From Antrodiella citrinella (taxonomy: Eukaryota > Basidiomycota > Agaricomycetes > Polyporales > Steccherinaceae): a stretch of 64,000 bases of DNA. This document shows positions 48,101 through 59,056 of this stretch, piece by piece. The notes under the pieces are model-generated. The model made no database searches. It had not been told where the DNA came from and saw nothing but the letters and a program-made list of their open reading frames with translations. The position numbers and the translations under genes are program-made. How positions within the stretch are numbered: position 1 is the first letter of the stretch; each line of letters opens with the position of its first letter. Location: assembly GCA_004802725.1 (NCBI GenBank), contig SGPM01000138.1:1-64000 (forward strand), written 5' to 3'.

Positions 48101-48630
48101 GGCGCGCTTTTGGGACCATCGGGGAGAATGATGCGGACGAATTGATCAAGCAAGGAAGATAGCAGCTGAGAATCATTAGGAATGCATGTCAAGTCAATTA
48201 TGGGCGTAGTTGTGTCGCGTTTCCAAGGAGATGTTGTCGGAATAGCGACCATTATTCGAGCGAGCAAGGGTTCGATGGACCATTTGAACACAATGGCCAA
48301 TAGTGTGCGCATTTGCGCCAGATCTTTTGTGCCGATAGCATATTCGTCTAGGGATGCTGCCGTCGAGCTGGACGCAAAGGCTGCAGCATCACTTCGGTTG
48401 AGGAGGACTTGGACGCGACTGACGACGTCCAGAGCCTGCCTTCCGGTTTCCAGCTGGAGCTCCTCCAAGGATCCTGTATATTCACCAGGCGAGCGACCAA
48501 TATATTCATCGTACTGCAGAAGCCTCGATACGAGGACGCTTTTCACGTCGGAAGGATTATCTGTTCGAACGGAGCCAGCGAGAAATGCACCGGCTGCAAT
48601 GACAGATACTAACGCCTGATTCTGCGCCAT
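45114..48630 (-). CDS. RTP1: RNA polymerase II import/assembly factor Rtp1 (TANGO6 family)
   Basis: HEAT-repeat protein that in yeast helps assemble and import RNA polymerase II. The sequence is helical throughout. The best family mark is the C-terminal half: YQKALKLLQDPILPVRAHGL, LLRELV, SIFLQSLQDDDSYIFLNAVQ, LAAMVDGYGKDT and RIGEALGQVIRRCGDALPKY, then PTPLRVSALSLLAQSV and ESSSLATYTIP ending with SGALIGL. An acidic Asp-rich loop (DNDINDGGDDADSDDEDAP) interrupts the middle. Eight or so exons; about 1,000 residues. The start at 48630 is uncertain because the frame stays open to 48669. Confidence 0.82.
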
Positions 48631-49151
48631 GTGTGTGCTAGACTGTTTGTAAGCTCTCTCTCGCTTCAAATGGTTTGTTCACCTACCTGTGAAGCTCTGA
48701 AAGGGACTGGTTGAATTCTTTAGGGAGTCGGAGGTGGAACTTGACTCAGCCAAAACCGGATCAGAGCGGGTCGCTTACGTCACGACAACTGGCGCGCACA
48801 AACACTGACATGTCTGCTGGCAGAACTTGAACTTGAACTAGGTTCAAGGGAAGTGTAGTCACGAACAACCCTCGCTGGTGCACGAAACCGTTCGGCTGGA
48901 CGACTTTCCGTTTGACAGTGAGTGTTTGCTCGATAATGGTCATGTCTAACTTGGTATGTGAATTTTGCAGGCCGAAATGGCGATCTGTCTCGTAGTGCTA
49001 CGTCAAAGACAACAAGTCCAGACATCCGAGGCAGTATTTTTTTTTCAATCGCTACCTATAAATGTGTCCATGTATAAAATATACCGCTACACCCAACGCT
49101 CAGACAATCCCGCAGACAGATCTACACTAATTACTGCTCCTCAAGACGAAG
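48631..49151. promoter_or_regulatory. Divergent region RTP1 / dehydrogenase
   Basis: About 520 bases between start codons. No gene recognised; a 9-T run lies near 49038. Confidence 0.4.
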
Positions 49152-50112
49152 ATGTCCTCCGCCAACATCTCTGACGCTCGATGCATGTTAGTGGTTGGTG
49201 CAACCGCCGGGCTGGGACGCAAACTTGCCATTGCCCTGCATGGCTTGCCCTCCGAACCCACTGTGATCGTCGCCGGTCATCGTCAAGATAGGCTGGATGC
49301 GCTCAGCGGCGTCCACGAGAGGATGGAGGACGTTGGAGGCTATCTTCAAGTCGTTGTGAGATACCCGGACATAAGTCGTTCTTCTAGTTGCCGATATGTA
49401 TGTTGACCGTCCTCTGCATATGTTTCTAGCTAGATGCGGTCGTCTTCTCGGCAGGTGTCCAGCGAATATTCGATTTTCAGAAACCGGAAGCACTAGACCT
49501 GGATGGTAAGCATATTGTTGTGAATGCTTGTGTGCCGTTTGTTGATCATCGTTCAGCTTTCGATGTTGAAGTCACCACAAACTATACCTCAATTGTTACA
49601 GTGACTCTTTTGCTTCTACCTCACTTCTTGAAGCTGAGCGTATGAACGAATCTCTATGACATTGATATACACACTCACTTCGAACGTATAAGACCGCAGG
49701 TCGTTATTGCTTCTTCATTCCCATCAGCTCTGCCTTGGGAATGTGTCCAGCTCCATTTGTGCCCAACTACTCCGCTACCAAGGCCGCTATGCACAGTTTT
49801 GTCCTGTCTTTCGACTCCCAGCTGAAGGACACCAATATTCACGGAGATCATTGCCCCGCACTTATCCCGTTGCAACTTCATACAATGGCTTCAGCTGATG
49901 TCCGATTTACAGATTGGTTGACTCTGAGCTTCATGACTGTGTTCACGCCGTTGGCTATCCAGGGGCTTCAGCGCGGAGACATGCAAATCGTGATCGGTGG
50001 TGATTCCCGCATCTGGGAGAAATTCGAGAAGGATAAGGTAGCGGCGGTCGCAGAGACGAAAGAGCGAACCCGCGCATTGCGTACCGCTATCCAGATTTCG
50101 AAAGACGTGTAA
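49152..50112 (+). CDS. Short-chain dehydrogenase/reductase
   Basis: NAD(P)-dependent Rossmann-fold oxidoreductase of a fungal DltE-like group. The nucleotide-binding start reads MLVVGATAGLGRKLAIAL, with VIVAGHRQDRL; then DAVVFSAGVQRIFDFQ, NYTSIVTVTLLLLPHFLKLS and the catalytic region FFIPISSALG with YSATK (Tyr-x3-Lys). The third join uses the acceptor TATAAG at 49697, giving TAGRYCFFIPISS in frame; the nearer GCAG would break it. The first donor is unusual: homologs suggest exon 1 ends after RYPD at 49370, where the intron would start with ATAAGT. The stretch NIHGDHCPALIPLQ looks locally out of frame compared with the family's EIIPP. Substrate unknown; function may be impaired. Confidence 0.75.
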
Positions 50113-50692
50113 ATAGCTTGTTCGTTTCCGCCTGGTTCCGTGAAGATGTCTAGACAGAGTACGAATGCATGTTTGACCCTGATTTCACCGCATGTAGGTG
50201 CGGAGCTCGAGAGCACATTGATCAAGATGGCACCTGTGTTTCTTTACGGATGATTGATAGCGCGAACCGATTTGTACGTGAGGGCAAACTTCCTGATCAG
50301 ACCCAGGAGCCTTGCATTGGTTATGGATAAAGCATGTGTACAAAGTGATCATGGATTTTAATGGCAACTCATCTGTAAACTGATAGCACAATAAATCACA
50401 ATGACAGGTCGATCTCGATCCCCAACCGCCCATCACCATGATACATTCATTGTATCATGGATGTCCGCCCCGTATCTGTCCCAGCCATCGTGCATCTTGA
50501 AGTGACTGAGTCAATTGAAAGGCGAAAGTATGCTGTAGGTCCCTCCAACGATGCAAGTCAGACTCGCAGAGTATGAGAACGCCCATCACCAAGACATTGA
50601 TTCGGGCGAAGCCTGTGTCTGGGATGGACGGGTCGGACCAAATTCGTAGACTCAAGAATGGCGATGACACGCACAGTGATCGCTCGTAACGT
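50113..50692. other. Convergent intergenic region with a hairpin
   Basis: No gene recognised. It contains a perfect 10-base inverted repeat at 50436-50460. Confidence 0.5.
50436..50460. repeat. Perfect inverted repeat, 10-base arms
   Basis: Arms CCATGATACA and TGTATCATGG flank the five-base loop TTCAT. It lies between the 3' ends of two convergent genes. Confidence 0.8.
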
Positions 50693-51118
50693 CTATGCAG
50701 CAACGGCGGAAGCTGCAATCGCTTTCGCAATCTCATCCACGCGTTCTCTGAAGAGTTTCCATTTATGTGCGCCTGAGGAGACGAGCAGAGCGTGGTCTGT
50801 GATGTTATCTGTAGGCGCATTCAAGCGCAAGAATGGATTCGCCACAGATCGTCTGTAGGCTGTATGCAGCGCTTTGAAAATCTGCATTGGAGTTGTTAAT
50901 CAGGTCCGTATGAAAAGGGGAAAAGAAGAACACGTACAGCGATAACGTCCGTGTCTCGCACTACGTTGTCAGACAATTCCAGCGCGATGATAATCTTGAC
51001 TTTTAGCGGGGTTATGTAACCGTACACAGCTACATCTTCCACATATAAGAGACCCAAGTAGCATTCTGTTGATTTCGTGGCAGCTGCGGCCGTTACTGAT
51101 GTCGAAACTGTACGGTTA
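50693..51118 (-). CDS. TCA17: TRAPP subunit TRAPPC2L (Tca17), 5' end lost in gap
   Basis: Small longin-fold subunit of the TRAPP tethering complexes at the Golgi. The C-terminal part is visible: YLGLLYVEDVAVYGYITPLKVKII and ALELSDNVVRDTDVIA, then after an intron (GTACGT..ATGCAG) IFKALHTAYRRSVANPFLRL and VDEIAKAIAASAVAA with the stop at 50693. The ELSDNVVRDTDV..IFKALH..NPF pattern is diagnostic of TRAPPC2L rather than TRAPPC2. The N-terminal beta strands fall in the N run, so the start is unknown. Confidence 0.8.
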
Positions 51119-51128
51119 GTTTGGACCT

Positions 51129-51853
51129 ANANGGTTANNNTGNANNNNNNNNNNNNNNNNNNNNNNNNNNNNNNNNNNNNNNNNNNNNNNNNNNNNNNNN
51201 NNNNNNNNNNNNNNNNNNNNNNNNNNNNNNNNNNNNNNNNNNNNNNNNNNNNNNNNNNNNNNNNNNNNNNNNNNNNNNNNNNNNNNNNNNNNNNNNNNNN
51301 NNNNNNNNNNNNNNNNNNNNNNNNNNNNNNNNNNNNNNNNNNNNNNNNNNNNNNNNNNNNNNNNNNNNNNNNNNNNNNNNNNNNNNNNNNNNNNNNNNNN
51401 NNNNNNNNNNNNNNNNNNNNNNNNNNNNNNNNNNNNNNNNNNNNNNNNNNNNNNNNNNNNNNNNNNNNNNNNNNNNNNNNNNNNNNNNNNNNNNNNNNNN
51501 NNNNNNNNNNNNNNNNNNNNNNNNNNNNNNNNNNNNNNNNNNNNNNNNNNNNNNNNNNNNNNNNNNNNNNNNNNNNNNNNNNNNNNNNNNNNNNNNNNNN
51601 NNNNNNNNNNNNNNNNNNNNNNNNNNNNNNNNNNNNNNNNNNNNNNNNNNNNNNNNNNNNNNNNNNNNNNNNNNNNNNNNNNNNNNNNNNNNNNNNNNNN
51701 NNNNNNNNNNNNNNNNNNNNNNNNNNNNNNNNNNNNNNNNNNNNNNNNNNNNNNNNNNNNNNNNNNNNNNNNNNNNNNNNNNNNNNNNNNNNNNNNNNNN
51801 NNNNNNNNNNNNNCTCTGNNANNCANNTNTNCANANCCACNNCNGNNANTCNA
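51129..51853. other. Assembly gap (N run)
   Basis: Almost all bases are N, with a few isolated called bases at both edges. Further single Ns occur down to about 53696, which points to low-coverage consensus in this part. Confidence 0.98.
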
Positions 51854-52098
51854 NCNGATAGCGGGCACCTTTCTGCAACCTTTCTAGAGTTCCTCTCGAC
51901 ACGATCCTACTCAGACTATTGACGGAGTAACGGTCTCCGCTTGATCAATACACTNACCATTGAACTCTTTCACGCATCGATCCCGCTNCGCTCATTGACG
52001 AGTCTGACCTGCTTGGGTTTAGGTTGCTACCGTTTACAGCACAGTCCTGGGTACTTACATCTCCCACCTGCAGGACAGCAACACCTCCCTTCGCCCAC

Positions 52099-53040
52099 CA
52101 TGTCTTCATTGAGCATGCGCAAGAAGATTTCAGAGGACACCCTCGATCGGATCCCTGNTATTCTTCACGAAGTTCGTGAAGGGTCTTCGGACTCTGTCTT
52201 CATCTCCGAGCAGCTGCCACCGCTGCTCCCTGACAAATGTCCNCACCATCCTCCGACGAGAATCAGAGTGATAAACTCCGACTCGTTCACCGCTGCCAGG
52301 GATCTCATTCGCGACGCAGCCGCCCAGGATGAAACAGCACAAGGCAAGACGGCAGTCCTGAACCTCGCGAGCGATGTCGAACCTGCTGGAGGATGGGCGT
52401 ATACGCTTTCCAAGACTCAAGTGAGCAGAGTCTGCGCATTANTGAGCGCTAATCGTCACCGATGTAACATGCAACGCAGGAGGAAGCATTGTGCTATTCC
52501 TCTACTCTCTACCCTACTTTGCTANCCAAATATTANCCGTGGCCAAATGTAGGGCCTGGAAGCGCCGCAGGAATCTACTCCCCAGCGGTCGTCATATTCA
52601 AAGACGACCTTGACCACGAGTGTGTCGACCTCGCACCCAGCGAGCGACGAGTGGTCTCAGTGATCACCGTAGCNGCACCTAGGTCACCCCACCTNACGAA
52701 CGGGANGTTCTCACCGCAGACTCTCGAGGACATGCGGCAGAAGATCAGATTGGTTTACAGGATGGCAGCACACAACGGACAGGAGTACATGGTGTTAGGT
52801 AAGAATGCTCCCGGTATCCTTGTGCCAACAAAGTTTTCGATCGTTATTCAGGTGCGATGGGATGCGGGGCGTATCAGTGTCCNGCCGATCAGGTTGCAAA
52901 GGAAATGAAAGCCATTCTTTTGGAGGGCGAATTCAAGGGCTGGTTCCGCGGAGTGGTCTTCGCGGTGTATGTCACAGCTCACAACNCCAACNCCAACTAC
53001 GATATCTTCAAGGAGGTCTTGGACGGAGTAGAGGTGTAAT
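52099..53040 (+). CDS. Microbial-type poly(ADP-ribose) glycohydrolase domain protein
   Basis: Member of the TIGR02452/DUF2263 family of macrodomain-like hydrolases that remove ADP-ribose. Three exons. Family blocks: IRVINSDSFTAARDLI, AVLNLASDVEPAGGW, the catalytic TQEEALCYSSTLYPTL (the two Glu come at the start of exon 2), GSAAGIYSPAVVIFKDDLDH, LVYRMAAHNGQEYMVLGAMG, CGAYQCP and GWFRGVVFAVYVTAHN. The glycine signature is GGW where bacterial members usually have GGG. Several single Ns give unknown residues but no certain break. The start at 52099 (MSSLSMRKKI) precedes the conserved part. The cellular target of ADP-ribose removal is not known. Confidence 0.85.
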
Positions 53041-53416
53041 TCTTGCAGACACCTTTTATGTACAGTACCTGCAACGTGCTATGTATAAACAAACCTTCCC
53101 CNTCGGACTTGACCCCCCGGCATCCCGAGCGCAGCGGGGTAGGTCGCTCCTGTGTTGTAACGGCAGGTTGTACAGGCAAGACACATCATACTACAATATT
53201 TGTGAGACGATCCAAAGTATATTCAACGTTCGCTAGCAAGGGTTCATTGCGTCTTGATCGCATATTCACCGTGGGTCGCATTCTCAGTATNACAGNAAAG
53301 TCGGACGCTTTCAAGAAAGCAGCAACATTCGCTAACGCCGTAAGGCAAGAANTATATCNAACATAAATGGAGGGGACANTAGACAATAGCGCAGTAAAAC
53401 ATATGCTGAAGCAGCT

Positions 53417-54107
53417 CTAGACAGACCCGTTGGAGTAATATCTCCAGGCGAAGTAGGCTCCAAGGAGACCAAGAGGAACAAAGTACATCATGCTGNAANG
53501 ATCCAGGCTTAGCACTGTGCGAAAGATAAGAGAAACAATCACGTACTTTGATCCTTGCTGCACAGCGGTGTTTACAGCAGTCGACTGTGAAGGGGTCTTC
53601 GTGGCAGACTTGACCTTGAGCTCCTNANGACGAGAACATGAACGGTCATAATCACAGGCAGTAGAGTGTTACATACACCATTCTTCTCGAAGTCGCCNAC
53701 GAACATGTCAGCCAACAGGGCACGAGCTTCGTCCGAGTGGCCAACGTCTTCAAATGCTTCTGTGGCATCCTTGCCTACGTGGAATGGTATCAGGATAGCA
53801 ACACTTTCCGGGAGTGACGATGATTCATACCTGTTTCAGCCAAGATGACCTCGTCTCCTCCGGGGTGCTGGAGAGTGGTCAACACATTTGAACGGCCTCA
53901 CAGTAGCTGTCACCGAGTGACAACGTAGTTGACATACCTCGTCAATGAATTTGGTAACGTTGTATACTGTCGGATGAGATATGAGCAAACAGGCGCGACC
54001 TCATTGGTCCGTCGTGGCAACTCACCCTTCTCGTGGAGGAGGATGTACAGCGAATCCTTGTGGTTGTTGGCCTTGAGCTCTTCGAAGGTCACGATTTTGG
54101 CAGACAT
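53417..54107 (-). CDS. CYB5: Cytochrome b5
   Basis: Tail-anchored ER haem protein that donates electrons to desaturases, hydroxylases and P450s. Exons: MSAKIVTFEELKANNHKDSL..LLHEK, then VYNVTKFIDE, HPGGDEVILAETG (first haem His), KDATEAFEDVGHSDEARALL (second haem His in GHSDEAR) and GDFEKN. A variable linker follows, then the membrane anchor MMYFVPLGLLGAYFAWRYY ending SNGSV. Ns near 53497 leave two residues before the anchor unknown. Both haem ligands are present, so the protein should be functional. Confidence 0.92.
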
Positions 54108-54576
54108 GACGGCGACAAGGGACGGGGAGAGGGTGGTAGGAAGAAAAGACAGGGAAGAAGTGGTCCGTTTGGGGTCGTCCAAATTGGACGTTTATGTGGC
54201 CTGTTACCGATTGTTTTCACACGTGGCGACGTGAGATTGGCCGGCAAGTCCCGCATCCTCCTCCGGCATCGCGCAACTCTCAATCGTATGACACTGCTGT
54301 GATTCATCATTTGCATTCAGAAGATGTCCCCGGTGTTCTGTTCTTGTACTCAGCGGTCATGGTCATCTCGAATCACGAGCTTGGGAGAATGTGAGAAACG
54401 TGTCACAAGCGCGACGTCACGCGTAGCTTGTTATTTTCAATCTCCGCGTTAAAGCCGACATGAGTCTGCACGACCATGGCGCGCCACGACGATTGTCAAT
54501 CTTCACGTTCTTCCGCATCGTCTCCTCCACACGGCGCGACTGGCTCGAGTCCCTCATCGTCGTGCTGCCGCTCAAA
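54108..54576. promoter_or_regulatory. Divergent region CYB5 / FG nucleoporin
   Basis: About 470 bases between start codons. An open frame upstream of 54577 (from 54460) is in frame with the nucleoporin start, so a longer N-terminus is possible but less likely. Confidence 0.4.
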
Positions 54577-57500
54577 ATGGATCCAGAATCGTCCGACATT
54601 CTCGGAGGTCGTCTTCCAGTGGTCCGTGACGGGTCCGCGAAGTCCTCATCCTTCAAGAGTAGCCTTTACCTCACTCTAGGAGCTGGCCTCATTCTCTGGT
54701 TGGTATGGCTTCGTGTTGGTCCAATTTGGCGGCAGTATCGTGACACTCGGTATCGCAAGTGAGTATCATATTTGTCTCTGTTGAGACGGTGCATTGACCG
54801 CATATTGTAGGGGCATGAGAAGAAGGCATGGTATCCCCGACAATGACCATCGGCCATTCAATGTTGCATATGCGGCCGCCGCGCAGGCACGTCGGGCATT
54901 CGAGGATGAAGCGAGACGACAGAGACGTGCAAGCATCGATTCTCAGGCGTCACTTCTCGCTGCTAGTCAGTTGCAAGCTGCACAGGCGAATATAAGACAA
55001 CGCTTTGGCCAAAAGGGTGTGTTCTTTTCCCATTGCTCACAAGGATTTGGATTTCATGTTTTAGGGACAGATCAAGGCGTGCGTGCATATCAACGACGCA
55101 GTCATTCTGCTCAAGCTCCAGCACCCCGAGTAGATTTGCATTCATACGCGGAGGATGACCATACCTCGTAAGCCATGAGTTCGTATCCCCTATTATGTAA
55201 CTAAATTGGATTGCTGTCAATCCCAGGGATTCCCATGCTCTTTACCCTATCGTCGAACAGAGTTCTCGTACTCGTTCAGGAGCGAATCGCGACCGCTCAG
55301 GTAAACGCAGTCGGCTCAGTACCACGCCAGTGTACGGCAAGCATGAACTGGAGGAGGAAGAGGAGGGAGTAGTTGATGAGGCAAAGGAGTCAAAGAAGTC
55401 GCGTGTAGAGAGCGATGGACAGGTTGATGGGAATGAGGATGCAGGATGGGAAATGGATGAGAAGGAAGATTCGGGCATGGAGATTGATGAAGATGCATAT
55501 GAGGCAGCCGGTAGGGGCTCGAAGAGATCTCCCGACAGAGACGTCGATGAAGTTGCGGGTCCGAGCCGTCATAGCAGCAAGCGGCTACGGAAAGTATCTC
55601 GCGGCAAAGTGCAAGAAGTGGTCGACCACGAGATGGAGGATGCCGATGACGCTTACGACCTACTTTCGATTCCTCGAGGAAAGAAGAGGGACCGTGGCGA
55701 AGTTGGCTCGGTATTTGATGGCGATGAGTCGATTGTCGAGGAGGAGGAGGACAAACCGCGGCGACATACTCGACGACGCGTGGTGTCTCACAAGAAGACG
55801 AGCGTCTCTTCTCGTGGACAAAAACGAGGTGCTGATGCGTTCGAAAGCGACGAAGAGGGCAATGCAAAGCCGGTTAAACGTACTATGAGGCAGAGACGTG
55901 GCCAACAGACTTCTGAGGATAGCGACGGGTCCGAAGACGACGGGATGGTTTCTCATGATCCACTATGCAAGGGTAGACGTATTGGGGAGGAGTGGGAAGT
56001 AAACGGCATCTTCTACAAAGTTGGGCCAAATGGTCAACGGCTTCGACAAGCCTTGGTCAAGAGGTCTCGTTCTCGTTTCCCTATGGTACGTGACGGTCTT
56101 TACGCTTTGTTACTCACGGACATCTTCACACCTCTGACCCACAGCCGAGAGACTCGGAACACCCAGATCGAAGCGCCAGCATTGATGTATTTGTGGAGAC
56201 TTGGTTGTCAGACGAGCAATATCAACAAGCGAAAGACCGTCACGAACTGGCTTGGCAAGAGACTCCGAGGCAGAATACAGCTGAGCCCGACACACCTGGA
56301 GACGTTCCGGTAAGTTCGAATTGGCATACCACGCACTCCCCTTTCTGATAAAGATGCACAGGACATCACACCCGCCAAATCCGGTAAAAACTTACTTTGG
56401 TCGTCTACAGTCAATGAAAGTCCTACTACACGACGGCCCTTCCGGCTTTCAAATGTCGGTACCGTTGGACTGCGTACAAACCCATTCGAGCAACCTATGG
56501 TAGCCTCCAGGCGTAGGATTTCATCTGTGCAATCCTCTCCGATGCCGGACAGTCCCAAATTGCGCGGTTCCAAGTCATATTCGAAGTGGGAGAAACAGGA
56601 TCTGGAAGCAACTGCAATGGCGAAGTTGAGAGAGAGAGCTCAGGGACTTCTTGCTGCCGCGTCAGATAAATCGGTAACACCAGTTGCCCCTCTGTTCACG
56701 AATGGTACAACAACTGCCGCTGCGCCTGTGAACAGCTTGTTCGGCACTCCTCCATCTACAACAACGCCCGCTACCACTTCAGCTTCTGCGCCGTCTCTTT
56801 CGTTTGGGACCAAGCTAGCAGAGCCGTCCAAGCCATCTTCGATCTCTTTCCCTCCCGCCCCTACATCGGCTGCGAACGGCACCGAGAACAAACTTGCCAA
56901 TGTTCCCGGACCTCCATCATTCTCATTTGCTCCTCCTTCTGCCAAAACTCCGGTAGCAGCGCCAATTGCACCGACTGGGACAACGAATGCATCCAATCTT
57001 TTCGCACAGGCGTCTGCACCTACGCCCAATGCTACAACCCCTACCGCCGCGCCATCGCCCAATCTGTTCGCCCCCAAGCCGCCTACAGCAGCATCCGCAG
57101 CTCATGGCGGTATGCCCCCACCAGCTGCACCTGCATCGGCCTCAAATATATTCGCTCCCAAACCTCAGGTTTCTCAGCCTTCAGCGACCAGCAATGGTGT
57201 GCCTGCAGCTCAACCGGCACCTCCCATGTTCTCTTTCAAGGCTCCCGCCCCACCTGCTCAAGCATTGAACAATGGACCTAGCACGCCTATATTCGGCAGT
57301 GGGCAGACCACACAGCCGAAGCCTACGCAGTCCGCTCCATCGAACGGCTTCAACATCTTTGGAGCAGCTAACAACCAACCGAAGGCGGCGGACAGTAATG
57401 TCGCTCCTGCAGGGAATTCACTGTTCTCGAGAATGAGTGGCTTTGGATCGCAGCCCGCTGCACCGCAAGGCTCACAACCGGTACCGGCTGCAAGTAGCAG

Positions 57501-58575
57501 CACGTTCTCATTCGGCGCTACTGCATCCAGCGCCCCGACGCCCGTCGCAGACAAGAAGCCAGAGGCTAGTTCGAGTACGCCGTCCACGTCTGCTCCCAAA
57601 TTCGATTTCTTCGGGAAGGGTAGTTCGTCGAATGCATCTGCAGTTCCTGCACCTACGACGAGCAACCCCGCACCTGCGCCTGCTGCGAATAGCCCATTCG
57701 GTGCATCTGCCTTTGCTGGTTTTGGAAGCAACGGCACCGCGAAGAGTACCCCTCCTAGCAATACATTCGGCAACTCTTCGTCGGGAGCTGGGAGTGCATT
57801 TGGTGCCTCTACACCTGCAGCTGGCAGTGCGTTTGGTAACCCTTCGCCTGCGGGTGGTAATGCATTTGGCAACCCTACGCCTGCTGATGGTAACACATTT
57901 GGCACTCCGTCTACAACTGGCAGTGCTTTTGGCACAAGCACTCTAGCCCCAGCTGCCACTGCTCTAGTTACTGAAGCTCCCAAATCTGCACCATTGTTCT
58001 CCTTTGGTGGCCCCAGCACGACTCCTGCTACTTCGACTGCTCCTGGATCTGCGTTCGGCGGGTCGTCAACAACAAGGACATCTACCTTTGGATCAGCACC
58101 GGCATCTAGCAGCTCGTTGTTTGGAGCCGTTAACCCTCCGGCGCCATCTTCCAAGCCTGCAGCATCCTCGCAGTCGCCATTCGGTGGTGGGTTTGGTTCC
58201 ACGGGTTTCGGCGGCGGCGCTGCTCCGTCGCCATTCGGTAGCACTGCGACCAATGGCTCTGGGAGTGCGTTTGGTGGTGCTTCCGCCGGTGGCAATCTGT
58301 TCGGGGCCAGTGCGCCATCCACTGCGTTCGGCAGCACGACATCGACCGCATCTGCCTCGAAACCTGCTGAGACCGAAAGCAAGGCGGGGCCATTCAAATT
58401 CAACTTTGGTGCATCATCTACAAGTACCAATACCACTCCTGCATTCGGCGCACCCACCCCGCCGGCCGCTTCTGCTGCCCCAAACGGTGCAGCGACGCAA
58501 CCGACTTTGAACTCCTTCGGTCTGGGGACCCCTTCGAATGCGTTTTCATTTGGTGCTTCTTCAAGCCAAAAGTAA
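54577..58575 (+). CDS. FG-repeat nucleoporin with an N-terminal transmembrane segment
   Basis: Six exons (54577-54758, 54811-55016, 55065-55167, 55227-56085, 56145-56309, 56362-58575) give 1,242 residues. Residues ~30-50 (YLTLGAGLILWLVWLRVGPIW) form one strong membrane helix followed by RQYRDTRYRKGMRRRH, so by the positive-inside rule the rest faces the cytosol or nucleus. Next come an Ala/Gln/Arg helical part, a basic NLS-like SGKRSRLS, a long acidic region, and a conserved-looking block with EEWEVNGIFYKVGPNGQRLR and VFVETWLSDEQYQQAKDRHE. From residue ~560 on there are about 30 FG motifs (AFGNP, LFGA, FSFG, GFG) in Ser/Thr/Ala/Pro-rich sequence, ending NAFSFGASSSQK. Presumed to line the pore. 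The order of parts resembles animal POM121; orthology is not shown. Confidence 0.85.
57784..57940 (+). repeat. Imperfect tandem repeats in the FG region
   Basis: Repeats of about 36 bases encoding units of the type AGSAFGNPSP, AGGNAFGNPTP and ADGNTFGTPS. They probably arose by local duplication within the FG domain. Confidence 0.7.
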
Positions 58576-59056
58576 TTCCGTCTATCATACAATATGCCTC
58601 GAACAGACTTTCCCTCACACATACCACACGCTGTCCATGATCATGATTCTGTATCAGTCTGTATATCAAATCCGTAGTTTCTTTATTTTCTGTTCTTGTT
58701 TCCCCAATCTATATGCCGACGTCGACATACGTCTCCTGTGAACGCCTTGTTGACTATGCTCCTCTAAACGATGTTGTGTACCGGCCTCCTCCAGAATTAC
58801 TTGCTATTGCCCGATCGGGCGACCCCGCGTTGCACTATGATGGACGTTGGGGAGGCTGACCATCGGCTGACCTCCTCCCTACCCCTCCCCCTCAAGCACT
58901 TCTCACAATCCGACTGTCTTTCCCTTTCGACCGTGTCGTCGAAGAGTCTGTTCGCATCTACTCTGCACATATTTTTATCTTACTTTCGTTCCGCTCAGGC
59001 AGCATACTCGTAGGCAGGCCTAACACGTCTGTGACACCACACACTACGACTGCACT
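58576..59056. other. Intergenic, no gene recognised
   Basis: 3' UTR of the nucleoporin gene and promoter of the coiled-coil gene. CT-rich before 59057. Confidence 0.5.

Noticed and set aside
49690..49740. Frameshift in the dehydrogenase before the catalytic Tyr region
   Set aside because: Using the acceptor TATAAG at 49697 instead of the later GCAG restores the frame (TAGRYCFFIPISS).
57258..58622. A 454-codon open frame on the minus strand opposite the FG repeats
   Set aside because: It is the mirror of low-complexity Ala/Ser/Gly/Phe codons on the plus strand, with no domain and no splice logic.
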